DNA of 64,000 nucleotides from Chitinophaga sp. CF118 (GTDB lineage: Bacteria; Bacteroidota; Bacteroidia; Chitinophagales; Chitinophagaceae), in assembly GCF_900112615.1 (NCBI RefSeq), contig NZ_FOMK01000012.1, positions 1-64,000 of the forward strand, written 5' to 3'. The translations under genes were made by a program, and so were the position numbers. The notes beneath the pieces are model-generated. The model made no database searches. It was not told where the DNA came from and was given only the letters and a program-made list of their open reading frames with translations. Numbering within the stretch: position 1 is the stretch's first letter; every line of letters starts with the position of its first letter. Below are positions 1 through 8,252 of this stretch, in pieces.

Positions 1-246
1 AAGCTGCGTCCTAATCCTAACAGTGGTCAGTTTTCGCTTGATATAACAGTGATGGAAGATGTGACGGTGAATTATCGTGTAATAAGTCTGTTGAACAATC
101 AAACTTATTATTCAAAGAAATCAACTTTATTAAAAGGAGCCAAGAGAACAGAAGACTTTAATATACAAGGTTTAACACAAGGGATCTATTTATTGGTAGT
201 AGAAGGGCCTAAAGATGTGAAAACACTCAAATTAATGATCCTATAA
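1..246 (+). CDS. C-terminal end of a T9SS-exported protein (5' truncated)
   Basis: Frame 1 is open from the window edge to TAA at 244-246, so only the last 81 residues are visible. The residues PNPNSGQF followed by alternating beta-strand residues and a closing G-x-Y-L-L-V-V-E-G stretch are the classic pattern of the type A C-terminal sorting domain of the type IX secretion system. That domain routes a protein across the outer membrane and is then cleaved by the sortase. The cargo domain lies upstream of the window, so the protein's function cannot be stated. A GTG/ATG at 49/52 lies inside the domain and is not a real start. Confidence 0.85.
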   Translation, partial: KLRPNPNSGQFSLDITVMEDVTVNYRVISLLNNQTYYSKKSTLLKGAKRTEDFNIQGLTQGIYLLVVEGPKDVKTLKLMIL

Positions 247-322
247 CTTATGTTGTTGGTTAGTTAAGCTGAATTTACTTCAAACTAACTGTATCAGATT
301 ATATAAAATATTAATTGAATGA

Positions 323-357
323 AAAAGCCGGCTTATAACCCCTAAGCCGGCTTTTTT
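323..357 (+). terminator. Rho-independent terminator
   Basis: An 11-bp perfect stem (AAGCCGGCTTA paired with TAAGCCGGCTT) with a short loop is followed by a T-run. It lies 77 bp after the stop of the T9SS-tail gene. Confidence 0.85.
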
Positions 358-698
358 CATTGGGTGTATAGCTATTCAGGACTAGTACAAACTAACCCCA
401 TCTTAACCCCATCCTAAACTTTGCGTAAAGTACTTTTCGCTAAGAATTATCCTAAACGACAACTGCTTGTGTCCTGCATCATGACAAGAAGTCAGAAAGA
501 ATGTTACTATTAGTTGTTTGCTAAAGACTGTTATTTACGATGCTTTTTTATGAAAGGCCATTTCAAGTAGTTGTTAGTCAGTTGATTTGTGAAATAGCTT
601 ATTTGATGTTTTGTGCCAGGATGTTGGGACTTTCATTTGTGGACTTTGTTCGTATAAGTTTTATTTGCCTTTGACAACAACATAGTTGCTTTTATCAA
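358..698. other. Intergenic, 340 bp, with a short 11-bp direct repeat
   Basis: I see no gene here. The only structure is two tandem 11-bp units at 393-414 (TAACCCCATCT and TAACCCCATCC). They share the 11-bp period of the larger arrays at 33,685 and 38,007. No convincing promoter matching TTTG-N19-TAnnTTTG was found upstream of the next gene. Confidence 0.5.
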
Positions 699-1661
699 AT
701 GTATTTACAAAATTTGCTGAAAATTAGGGACATGTCAGTGAATCTTGAAGTTGTTCAGGAGGTAAGTGAGTTTAATGGGTATTACACGGGACTGGTGGAA
801 TTATTGAACCGCCATATATCAGAAAGCAACATCTCTTTATCGGCATTACGAGTATTGGTAAGGGTAGGGCAGGAGGATGAATGTACCGCTGGGAAACTGG
901 TAGAAACACTGGGTATTGACGGTGGCTACCTGAGTCGTATGCTGAAATCGTTTGAAGGAAACCACCTGGTTTCCAAGCGTAAATCCACGTTAGACGCACG
1001 TACTTCATTCCTGCAGCTCACTGCAAAAGGAAAGAAGCTGCTTGAAATGCTGGAAGAGCGTTCAACTGCTCAGATCCAGGAATTACTGGCTCCATTGCCT
1101 GACGAACAGCAAAAGACGCTGGCAGTAGCTATGAAAACAATCCGGCATATCTTGTCGGAAGATAGTACGCTTAGCGCAGAAGATATCACTTTTCGCCGTC
1201 AGTTGCAACCGGGTGATGTGGGTTATCTTATTTATCTGCATGGTGCTCTGTATGCGAAGGAATCGGGGTATAATCTTGAGTTTGAGACTTACGTATGCAA
1301 AACCTTCTTCGAGTTCCTGGAAGCTTATAATACGTCCAAAGATCAGATATTCCTGGCATCACATGGCTCGCAGATTGTAGGATCGGTAGCTGTATTGGGA
1401 CATTCCCGGTACATTGCACAGTTACGCTGGTTCCTGGTACATCCGGATTTCCGTGGATTAGGATTGGGTAAAAGACTGCTGCAGGATGCCCTGGCTTTTT
1501 GCCGGGAAAAAGGATATCAGAAAGTATATCTCATGACTACAGATAAGCAAGTGACCGCCATAGATATTTACAAAAAAATCGGCTTCCGTAAAACGGGCGA
1601 TAAACAGATGAATATGTGGGGACAGCATCTGTATGAAGAACGTTACGATATGGATCTCTAA
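699..1661 (+). CDS. Fused MarR-type regulator / GNAT N-acetyltransferase
   Basis: The protein has 320 residues. Residues about 10-150 form a MarR winged-helix domain (the CTAGKLVETLGIDGGYLSRML region is the recognition helix; SKRKSTLDARTS is the wing). Residues about 160-320 form a GNAT fold with the acetyl-CoA-binding motif FRGLGLGKRL, then a beta-strand/helix ending in DIYKKIGFRKTG. Fusions of this architecture are common stand-alone genes in bacteria; the acetylated substrate is usually unknown. The ATG at 699 is used; an in-frame ATG at 732 (MSVNLEVV) is an equally plausible start because the MarR domain begins just after it. The gene stands alone, with a terminator upstream and about 240 bp of empty sequence downstream. 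Confidence 0.85.
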   Translation: MYLQNLLKIRDMSVNLEVVQEVSEFNGYYTGLVELLNRHISESNISLSALRVLVRVGQEDECTAGKLVETLGIDGGYLSRMLKSFEGNHLVSKRKSTLDARTSFLQLTAKGKKLLEMLEERSTAQIQELLAPLPDEQQKTLAVAMKTIRHILSEDSTLSAEDITFRRQLQPGDVGYLIYLHGALYAKESGYNLEFETYVCKTFFEFLEAYNTSKDQIFLASHGSQIVGSVAVLGHSRYIAQLRWFLVHPDFRGLGLGKRLLQDALAFCREKGYQKVYLMTTDKQVTAIDIYKKIGFRKTGDKQMNMWGQHLYEERYDMDL

Positions 1662-1904
1662 TAATTCCGCTGATATTTTCTTTACAGGTTCTATTGTTTT
1701 ATTAGCATTCAATCAGTACATTTGGCAGGCAAGTGTATAATGGAGTTGTCTATTATAGTTATCCTGACCAAATAACTTCTGCGTTTAATAGCCTGTGTAC
1801 ATTGACATTCTAACCTCTGTCTACCTTAATCATTATCGGAAAATTGTTAAAGCTCAAAATAACCGGTATTCCCTTTTAATCATTTATTTATCAAACCTAT
1901 CACC

Positions 1905-2051
1905 ATGAAAAGTATGAGAACACTGCTCATCGTGTTGCTATTAGTGGCAACCTCTGTTTGCGTGCATGCACAAACCGTAGTTACTTACCCGTTTCCCTCT
2001 ATTTATATTTCAGATTGGTCCTCATATAACTGTACGCGCGATTGCTATTAA
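1905..2051 (+). CDS. Small secreted peptide, 48 aa precursor
   Basis: This short ORF begins at ATG 1905 and ends with TAA at 2049-2051. The N-terminus (MKSMRTLLIVLLLVATSVCVHA) is a strong signal peptide with a likely cut after CVHA. The mature product would have only 26 residues, start with Gln, be rich in Tyr/Ser/Pro and end in the motif CTRDCY, whose two cysteines could form a disulfide loop. No family is recognised. The last codons overlap the left arm of an inverted repeat (2040-2062), so this may be a real micro-peptide or the stub of a longer gene cut by that element. The next gene also encodes an exported protein, but no shared operon can be shown. Confidence 0.5.
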   Translation: MKSMRTLLIVLLLVATSVCVHAQTVVTYPFPSIYISDWSSYNCTRDCY

Positions 2052-2180
2052 TCAATAAATACCTTATCTGCCGCGATGTTTAGGTAAAGTATAATAGAGA
2101 ATAAATCCAAAATCTTATTCTAAATCCAAATTAAAAAACTAAACAGGCAGATGCAGTGTATTTATTGATTAACAGCAATC
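2040..2180. repeat. Inverted-repeat element (23-bp arms, 95-bp interior)
   Basis: The left arm at 2040-2062 and the right arm at 2158-2180 are reverse complements at 22 of 23 bases. Pairing continues imperfectly inward (ATCTGCC at 2066-2072 against GGCAGAT at 2146-2152, then TGTTTAG on both strands). The AT-rich interior holds a direct repeat TAAATCCAAA twice (2102-2110 region and 2121-2130). No target-site duplication is visible at the outer edges. It could be a miniature mobile element, an invertible segment or a long RNA hairpin. Confidence 0.75.
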
Positions 2181-2236
2181 TTACACATATCACCAAGATA
2201 CCTTTTTCTATATTTTCATTAACAAAAATCCCTCTT

Positions 2237-3958
2237 ATGACCAGACTCAAAATGATCATTATTACCTGTGCTATGCTGATAGCAATGGTTGCGCGTGCAC
2301 AGCGCACAGTAACGTTAATTAATCAAACAACCCAGACCATCTGGGTTGGATTGCAGGGTAAACTGGAAACATCTCCCGGGGTATGGGTACCCGTTAACCC
2401 GGAAAATGGAGGTTTCCGTCTTGATGCCGGAGCCAGTAAAACAATCAGTTCTTTCCCTGTAGGCTGGGAAGGTCGTTTCTGGGGCCGTACAGGCTGTAAC
2501 TTCGATGCTAATGGCAATGGTACCTGCGAAACCGGAAGCTGCGGAAACGGGCTTTATTGTAATGGATTAACGGGTACACCAACTACACTGGCAGAGATCA
2601 AATTCAATGGTTACCTGAACCAGGATTATTATGATATCAGCCTTGTGGACGGATTTAATCTGCCTATGCGGATGTTACCTGTTCCGGGCACTTTTACCCC
2701 TACTGTTCCGCCATCAAAATATGCTGATGGAACAGCAGGTTGCACGGTAGACCTGAATGTTGGTTGTCCTACGGAGTTGCAGACCGTTAACTCTTCCGGT
2801 AAGGTAGTTGGCTGTCTGAGTGCATGTTCTAAATTCCATTCGGATATATATTGTTGTACGAATGCTTATAACGATCCTGTTATCTGTAAGCCTACTGCTT
2901 ATTCACAATATTTCAAAACTGCTTGTCCGGATGCTTACAGTTATGCTTATGATGATGCAGCCAGCACATTTGTATGTACGGGCGCACAATACCAGGTTAT
3001 CTTTGGTGGTGGTGGTGGAACACCTGCTATCGCTACTTTTTACAAAGATTGTAACTATGGGGGTACGACTGTTGGTCTTGCAGCGGGCACGTATACACTG
3101 GCACAGATGAAGGCAAATAGTCTTCTCGATGATGATATCTCTTCGCTCAAAGTACAGAGCGGGTATAAAGTAACGCTATATGCAGATGATAACTTTACCG
3201 GGGCATCTCTGGTGAAGACTGCTGAGGATGCCTGCCTGGTAGATGATGGCTGGAATGACATAACAACTTCGCTCAAGGTGGAGACTGTTACTACTACCGG
3301 CAGTAGTATACTGATTCAGGCAGAGAGTTACAGTTCTATGTCTGGTGTAACTGTAGAAGGTACAACTGATACGGACGGCGGATCAAATGTAGGATATATT
3401 GATACGGGCGACTGGATGGCTTACTCCAGTATCAACTTCCCAACTTCCGGCACATATAAAGTAGAATATCGTGTAGCCAGTTTAAGTGGTGGCGGAAGGT
3501 TATCTCTTGACCTGAATGCGGGTTCAACCATACTCGGATACCTCGATGTACCTTCTACTGGTGGCTGGCAGAACTGGACAACCATTTCTCACAATGTTAC
3601 CGTCAACGCAGGTACGTACAATGTAGGTATCTATGCACAGGCAGGTGGCTGGAATTTTAACTGGATTCGTATTACGAAAATTGGTGCTGCAAGAATTGCT
3701 AATGCGGAAAATACTGTGAACGCGCTAGCAGAAGAAAGCCTTTTGTTATATCCTAATCCTGTGCATGATTTATTAACTATAAAAGCCGGATTTGACCTCA
3801 CTAATGTAAAAGCAAAAATTACAGATGCTGCCGGAAGGGTTGTACTCACACCAAAAGTGAATGGGGGTAAAGTAGATGTTTCCCGTTTATCAGAAGGACT
3901 TTATTGGTTCACCATCATAAAAGATGGAAAAAAACATACCGCCTCATTTGTAAAATGA
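2237..3958 (+). CDS. Secreted thaumatin-like protein with crystallin-like, CBM6 and T9SS tail domains
   Basis: The start chosen is ATG 2237, because MTRLKMIIITCAMLIAMVARAQ is a clear signal peptide; the upstream in-frame extension has none. In order, the 573 residues show four domains. A Cys-rich thaumatin-like domain (about 22-255) has VTLINQTTQTIWVGLQG, the GRTGCNF region and the C-terminal Cys pairs. A beta/gamma-crystallin-like module (about 265-350) is built on CNYGGTTVGL and LYADDNFTGAS. A CBM6-like module (about 355-475) includes QAESYSSMSGV and GDWMAYSSINFP. A type A T9SS sorting domain (about 490-573) includes LYPNPVHDLL and SEGLYWF. Thaumatin domains often bind or cleave beta-1,3-glucan, and CBM6 modules bind beta-glucans, so a role against fungal walls is a reasonable inference. 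Catalysis is not demonstrated. A terminator follows. Confidence 0.85.
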   Translation: MTRLKMIIITCAMLIAMVARAQRTVTLINQTTQTIWVGLQGKLETSPGVWVPVNPENGGFRLDAGASKTISSFPVGWEGRFWGRTGCNFDANGNGTCETGSCGNGLYCNGLTGTPTTLAEIKFNGYLNQDYYDISLVDGFNLPMRMLPVPGTFTPTVPPSKYADGTAGCTVDLNVGCPTELQTVNSSGKVVGCLSACSKFHSDIYCCTNAYNDPVICKPTAYSQYFKTACPDAYSYAYDDAASTFVCTGAQYQVIFGGGGGTPAIATFYKDCNYGGTTVGLAAGTYTLAQMKANSLLDDDISSLKVQSGYKVTLYADDNFTGASLVKTAEDACLVDDGWNDITTSLKVETVTTTGSSILIQAESYSSMSGVTVEGTTDTDGGSNVGYIDTGDWMAYSSINFPTSGTYKVEYRVASLSGGGRLSLDLNAGSTILGYLDVPSTGGWQNWTTISHNVTVNAGTYNVGIYAQAGGWNFNWIRITKIGAARIANAENTVNALAEESLLLYPNPVHDLLTIKAGFDLTNVKAKITDAAGRVVLTPKVNGGKVDVSRLSEGLYWFTIIKDGKKHTASFVK

Positions 3959-4025
3959 CTACAAAGTGACTACGGGGAAAAATAATGAATGGTAGTAAAT
4001 GATTCATAATCAATAACAAATAAAA

Positions 4026-4058
4026 AGTGGTCAGGCATATGAATGCCTGACCGCTTTC
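4026..4058 (+). terminator. Rho-independent terminator
   Basis: Stem GGTCAGGCAT (4029-4038) pairs perfectly with ATGCCTGACC (4043-4052), with a 4-nt loop and flanking A-tract and T-tract. It ends the thaumatin-like gene. Confidence 0.8.
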
Positions 4059-4118
4059 TCATCTCCACTAATTATTTTAATTTTGTGATATTATATTAAA
4101 TCAGCATAAGAGACCCCT

Positions 4119-5234
4119 GTGCAAAAAGTAACTTTAGCAACAAATAACATTCAGGTATTATTTTTTTTCGGTCTAACCGGATTGGCAGTCGTTTCACCTT
4201 TATTCTTAGGGCAGATTGAAGTAAAAGAAACGCTTCCACAGAAGCAGGAATTTACAAGAGCTATACAGGAACCGGAGAGTGATACCATCAGTATCTCTAT
4301 CGTTGGTGATCTGATGGTGGGTTCAAGTTATCCATCTACTTATTTTCTTCCAAAAGAAGAAGATGGGAATATCCTGCAGGATGCCATGCCATTGTTGCAG
4401 TCAACAGACCTGCGTATTGGTAACCTGGAAAGTGCTGTTTCGGATAATGCACCGCTTTACAAACAATGTGGAGGCAACCAGTGTTTCGCTTTCCGTACCC
4501 CTCTGAAATATGCACAGTGGTATAAAGATGCTGGTTTTGACTATCTCAATATTTCCAATAATCATTCATTTGATTTTGGGATGAAGGGCGTACAGCATAC
4601 CCTTGATTTTCTGGAAAAAAATAACATTCGAACAAGTGGTGTACCTCAGCATCCAATAGATACATTAACCGTTCGCAATACTAAATTTGGCTTTGCTTCA
4701 TTTGCCCCTCACAGTAATTGTCTGGATTTAAATGATGATTCACTTGTGCGGGCAAATATTGCTTTATTGCGCCCGATGTGTGATGTGCTCATTGTATTCT
4801 TTCATGGAGGTGGGGAAGGTGCTTCACGTAAGCATACCCCTAAAGGCAGGGAGATCTTCTTTGGACAGGACAGGGGGGATGTAAGACATTTTTCTCATTT
4901 GTGCATTGATGCCGGAGCGGATATGGTAATTGGCTCGGGTCCTCATGTAGTAAGGGGAATGGAGTTATACAAAGAGAAGTTGGTCGCATATAGTTTGGGG
5001 AATTTTGCAACTTATCATCAATTCAATTTAAAATCTCCCAATAATATTGCACCTTTGTTGCAGGTGAAGATCACGAACAAAGGAATTCTGGCGGAGAATA
5101 AAGTGTTTTCTTTTATTCAGGAAGGAGAGGGAATCCCTAAAGTGGATAGCACTATGGGAGCATTTAAATTGATTAGCGCGTTATCAGAAGAGGACTTTGG
5201 ATTTAAAGACGTGGGCGCCGGGACTTTGTGGTAA
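4119..5234 (+). CDS. CapA-family (PGA_cap) metallophosphoesterase-like protein
   Basis: The 371-residue protein starts at GTG 4119. That start gives an N-terminal hydrophobic anchor (VLFFFGLTGLAVVSPLFLGQ); the first internal ATG would cut into the domain. The CapA/PGA_cap signature motifs are in order: ISIVGDLMVG, IGNLESAV, LNISNNHSFDFG, VIVFFHGG, GADMVIGSGPHVVRGMELY and VAYSLGNF. The family is related to calcineurin-like phosphoesterases and includes the poly-gamma-glutamate capsule protein CapA, but most homologues outside capsule clusters have no proven substrate. The next gene, 12 bp downstream, encodes an NlpC/P60 cell-wall hydrolase. The pair probably forms an operon acting on the envelope. 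Confidence 0.85.
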   Translation: MQKVTLATNNIQVLFFFGLTGLAVVSPLFLGQIEVKETLPQKQEFTRAIQEPESDTISISIVGDLMVGSSYPSTYFLPKEEDGNILQDAMPLLQSTDLRIGNLESAVSDNAPLYKQCGGNQCFAFRTPLKYAQWYKDAGFDYLNISNNHSFDFGMKGVQHTLDFLEKNNIRTSGVPQHPIDTLTVRNTKFGFASFAPHSNCLDLNDDSLVRANIALLRPMCDVLIVFFHGGGEGASRKHTPKGREIFFGQDRGDVRHFSHLCIDAGADMVIGSGPHVVRGMELYKEKLVAYSLGNFATYHQFNLKSPNNIAPLLQVKITNKGILAENKVFSFIQEGEGIPKVDSTMGAFKLISALSEEDFGFKDVGAGTLW

Positions 5235-5246
5235 AATCGATTTTTA

Positions 5247-5897
5247 ATGAAGAAATTACTGATTTTTATATCTTTTTTCGCGTTTGCAGCTGTGCAGGCG
5301 AAAGAAAAGAAAAAAGCTAAAACGGGAACAAAACACCATATCTCTATTTTCAAGAAGAAGAAAAAAGGACATAAGGATACTACTTTAAATCCCATTTATT
5401 TAGCGCCCAATGTTGATACTATATCGGTCAGCGCCAGTGATAGTAATAACATCAATCATATGCTGACGGTACTCGAATCCGAGTTAGGGAAGCCTTACAG
5501 AAGAGGGGCTATTGGTCCTGAAAGGTTCGATTGCAGCGGCCTTATCAAATACGGATTTTCCCATATAGGTTGGATTTTACCCCGCAGGGCTACCGATATC
5601 GGTCAGTTAGGAGAAACTATTACAACTGAATCCTGTTCCCCTGGCGATCTGCTTTTCTTCTCCGGTCGCAGACGATCCAAATCCAAATCGAAACGTATCA
5701 GCCATGTAGGTTGTGTTTACAAAGTGGAGGACGGGAACATATTCATGATCCATTCAAGTGATCAGGGAGTAAATATTACAAACATCACTCATAGCAAATA
5801 TTACCAGGACAGATTTATTTATGCCAAACGTTTATTTGAGGCAGATACTACATTTACTGCACCGCAGGTGGTGCCATTGGAAGATGCAGGGAATTAA
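5247..5897 (+). CDS. Exported NlpC/P60 cysteine peptidase
   Basis: The 216-residue protein has a signal peptide (MKKLLIFISFFAFAAVQA) followed by a very Lys-rich linker. The NlpC/P60 catalytic domain spans about 75-200. The catalytic triad is visible: Cys96 in RFDCSGLIKYGF, His153 in ISHVGCVY and a third polar residue, His169, in MIHSSDQG. Such enzymes cut peptidoglycan stem peptides, usually the D-Glu/meso-DAP bond, in the periplasm. An insert of basic and serine residues (SGRRRSKSKSKR) lies between the Cys and His motifs. The gene lies 12 bp after the CapA-like gene and is likely co-transcribed with it. Confidence 0.85.
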   Translation: MKKLLIFISFFAFAAVQAKEKKKAKTGTKHHISIFKKKKKGHKDTTLNPIYLAPNVDTISVSASDSNNINHMLTVLESELGKPYRRGAIGPERFDCSGLIKYGFSHIGWILPRRATDIGQLGETITTESCSPGDLLFFSGRRRSKSKSKRISHVGCVYKVEDGNIFMIHSSDQGVNITNITHSKYYQDRFIYAKRLFEADTTFTAPQVVPLEDAGN

Positions 5898-5978
5898 ATG
5901 ATCCGCTGTAATCCATAATTGTTGGTTTTTCCTTATTTTAGGACCCGATCCCCAAAGGGTAGAACCAAAAACAATCAT

Positions 5979-7616
5979 ATGGATACACAGCAACTGGACT
6001 TGAACAGGAACGAAGATGCCATGCGTAAGGCACTCAGTACACTCAGACAACGTTTCGCTGTCATTGAACAGGGCGGAGGTAAAAAGAACCTCGAAAAAAT
6101 AAGGCAGAAAGGAAAGTTAACCCCACGTGAACGTATTGCTTATCTCCTGGATAAAAATACAGACTTTACAGAAATTGGTGCTTTTGCTGCATATGGAATG
6201 TATGCAGAACATGGTGGTTGTCCCGCAGCAGGTACTGTAGGCGGTATTGGCTATGTAAGCGGTCGTCAGTGCATGATCGTGGCAAACGATATGACTGTAA
6301 AAGCGGGTGCCTGGTTTCCGCTTACAGGTAAAAAGAACCTGCGTTTACAGGAAATTGCCATGGAAAACCGGCTACCGGTAATTTATCTTGTAGATAGTGC
6401 CGGTGTGTATTTACCTATGCAGGATGAGATCTTTCCCGATAAAGAACACTTTGGCCGTATTTTCCGCAATAACGCCCGTATGAGTGCAATGGGCATCACC
6501 CAGATAGCCGCAGTAATGGGTAGTTGTGTAGCAGGAGGTGCTTACCTGCCTATCATGAGTGATGAGGTGCTGATGGTAGAAGGAAACGGTTCCATTTTCC
6601 TGGCTGGTCCTTACCTGGTAAAAGCAGCTATTGGCGAAACTGTAGATGCTGAAACGTTGGGCGGCGCCGTTACCCATACGGAGATTTCAGGTATTGCCGA
6701 TTATAAATTCAAAACGGACCAGGAGTGCCTGGATCATATTAAAAAGATTATAGGGAAGCTGGGGCATCCTGCTAATGCAGGATTTGACCGTATTGCTTCC
6801 GCCCCGCCGGAAAAAGATCCTGCTGAATTATATACCATCATTCCGGAGGACAATACACGTCCATATGATATGCTCGACATAATTGGCCGGATCGTAGACC
6901 GCTCTGAATTTGACCAGTATAAAGAAGATTATGGCAAAAGTATTCTATGTGGTTATGCTCGTATTGATGGCTGGGCAGTAGGTATCGTTGCGAACCAGCG
7001 TAAGATTGTCAAAAGTAAAAAGGGTGAGATGCAGATGGGCGGTGTTATTTATAATGATAGTGCAGATAAGGCGGCCCGTTTTATTATGAACTGCAATCAG
7101 AAAATGATTCCTTTGGTATTTTTGCAGGATGTAACAGGGTTTATGGTAGGCAGTCGCAGTGAGCATGCCGGTATCATTAAAGATGGGGCTAAAATGGTGA
7201 ATGCAGTAGCTAATTCTGTGGTACCGAAGTTTACCGTTATTATTGGCAATTCCTATGGTGCAGGTAACTATGCCATGTGTGGTAAAGCATACGATCCACG
7301 TTTCATTTATGCATGGCCCACCGCCAAGATGGCCGTAATGGGAGGAGAGCAGGCTGCTAAAACGCTCCTGCAGATCCAGATAGCCTCACTGAAAGCAAAA
7401 GGTGAAATAATAACTCCTGAAGAGGAAAACCGGTTGTTAAATGATATCACAGCACGTTACCTTAGTCAAACTACACCCTATTATGCAGCGGCACATTTGT
7501 GGGTAGATGAAATTATAGACCCTATGGATACACGTAAAATATTATCGGCCAGTATTACGGCCGCCAACCAGGCGCCGGTAGAAGCTGCTTTTAATTTAGG
7601 TGTTTTTCAGGTGTAG
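5979..7616 (+). CDS. mccB: Acyl-CoA carboxylase carboxyltransferase subunit, methylcrotonyl-CoA type
   Basis: The start is ATG 5979 (MDTQQLDLN); the in-frame extension upstream lies in the intergenic gap. The 545 residues match the usual length of carboxyltransferase beta subunits. Family hallmarks are seen: RERIAYLLD, AAGTVGGIGYV, LPVIYLVDSAGVYLPMQ, VMGSCVAGGAYLPIMSDE (N-terminal crotonase half, oxyanion loop), FLQDVTGFMVG and the methylcrotonyl-type stretch NSYGAGNYAMCGKAYDPRF followed by VMGGEQAA. It should transfer carboxyl from biotin to 3-methylcrotonyl-CoA (leucine breakdown) or a similar acyl-CoA. The partner biotin carboxylase/biotin carrier subunit is not in this window, so the substrate is inferred from motifs only. 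Confidence 0.85.
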   Translation: MDTQQLDLNRNEDAMRKALSTLRQRFAVIEQGGGKKNLEKIRQKGKLTPRERIAYLLDKNTDFTEIGAFAAYGMYAEHGGCPAAGTVGGIGYVSGRQCMIVANDMTVKAGAWFPLTGKKNLRLQEIAMENRLPVIYLVDSAGVYLPMQDEIFPDKEHFGRIFRNNARMSAMGITQIAAVMGSCVAGGAYLPIMSDEVLMVEGNGSIFLAGPYLVKAAIGETVDAETLGGAVTHTEISGIADYKFKTDQECLDHIKKIIGKLGHPANAGFDRIASAPPEKDPAELYTIIPEDNTRPYDMLDIIGRIVDRSEFDQYKEDYGKSILCGYARIDGWAVGIVANQRKIVKSKKGEMQMGGVIYNDSADKAARFIMNCNQKMIPLVFLQDVTGFMVGSRSEHAGIIKDGAKMVNAVANSVVPKFTVIIGNSYGAGNYAMCGKAYDPRFIYAWPTAKMAVMGGEQAAKTLLQIQIASLKAKGEIITPEEENRLLNDITARYLSQTTPYYAAAHLWVDEIIDPMDTRKILSASITAANQAPVEAAFNLGVFQV

Positions 7617-7620
7617 ATAT

Positions 7621-7628
7621 TATCTTTG
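7621..7628 (+). promoter_or_regulatory. Likely -7 box of the rnhA promoter
   Basis: TATCTTTG is a perfect match to the Bacteroidota -7 element TAnnTTTG. No good -33 TTTG is present at the expected distance (only TTTAG around 7595). The box ends 6 bp before the rnhA ATG, so a transcript from it would be leaderless or nearly so. Confidence 0.45.
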
Positions 7629-7634
7629 CGCGCT

Positions 7635-8096
7635 ATGTCGGAAGTTATTGTTTATACTGATGGTTCTTCACGTGGTAATCCGGGGCCAGGTGGCTATGGT
7701 GTGATTCTTATGTGGAACAGCGTACGGAAAGAATTATCACAGGGTTATCGCCGGACTACCAACAATCGTATGGAGTTGCTGGCTGTGATCGTAGCACTGG
7801 AAACCCTTAAAAAAGACGGGTTGAACGTACGTATTTTTACAGACAGTGAGTATGTGGTGAACAGCATTGAAAAAGGCTGGTTATGGAACTGGGTAAAGAT
7901 CGGGTTTAAGGATAAGAAGAATAAAGACCTGTGGCAGCGGTTTATTCCCGCCTATAAAAAACACCAGGTTAAATTCACATGGGTAAAAGGCCATGCTTCC
8001 AATCCTTTAAATAACCGTTGTGATGAACTGGCCACTCAGGCCGCAGATAGTGGTGATTGGCTGGTGGATACTGGTTTTGAAGCGGCTGCCGGTTAA
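7635..8096 (+). CDS. rnhA: Ribonuclease HI
   Basis: The 153-residue enzyme cleaves the RNA strand of RNA-DNA hybrids. Start ATG 7635 (MSEVIVYTDGS) is preferred over the TTG at 7626, which lies inside a promoter-like box. All four metal-binding acidic residues are visible: Asp9 (YTDGSSRGNPGPGG), Glu47 (NNRMELLA), Asp70 (IFTDSEYV) and Asp130 (NNRCDELA). The handle region with basic residues (GWLWNWVKIGFKDKKNKDLW) is present, as in E. coli RNase HI, and the catalytic-loop His120 lies in VKGHASNPLNN. Length and motifs are normal. It is followed by a strong bidirectional terminator. Confidence 0.95.
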   Translation: MSEVIVYTDGSSRGNPGPGGYGVILMWNSVRKELSQGYRRTTNNRMELLAVIVALETLKKDGLNVRIFTDSEYVVNSIEKGWLWNWVKIGFKDKKNKDLWQRFIPAYKKHQVKFTWVKGHASNPLNNRCDELATQAADSGDWLVDTGFEAAAG

Positions 8097-8193
8097 ATGA
8101 GGGATCAAATGATCATGCCGAAGGTTGCCTGAATAAATTAGGGCGGAAGACATTATATTAAGCGATTTACAACTATTTGGAATAGATTTTTAA

Positions 8194-8235
8194 AAAGAAA
8201 AGCCTGTATCGGACATCCGATACAGGCTTTTCTTT
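8194..8235. terminator. Bidirectional terminator, 20-bp perfect stem
   Basis: A 20-bp perfect inverted repeat (8194-8213 with 8216-8235; core AGCCTGTATCGGA) has a 2-nt centre, A-tract on one side and T-tract on the other. It lies between convergent genes rnhA (+) and the ankyrin gene (-) and can serve both. Confidence 0.9.
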
Positions 8236-8252
8236 ATCTGCAAGGGCAGGAT

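Noticed and set aside
2040..2180. Insertion sequence ends
   Set aside because: No transposase is encoded and no target-site duplication is visible; listed as a repeat of unknown kind instead.
5919..5978. Upstream start for the carboxyltransferase gene
   Set aside because: The added 20 residues are not like the family and lie on a likely promoter region; ATG 5979 fits the normal length.
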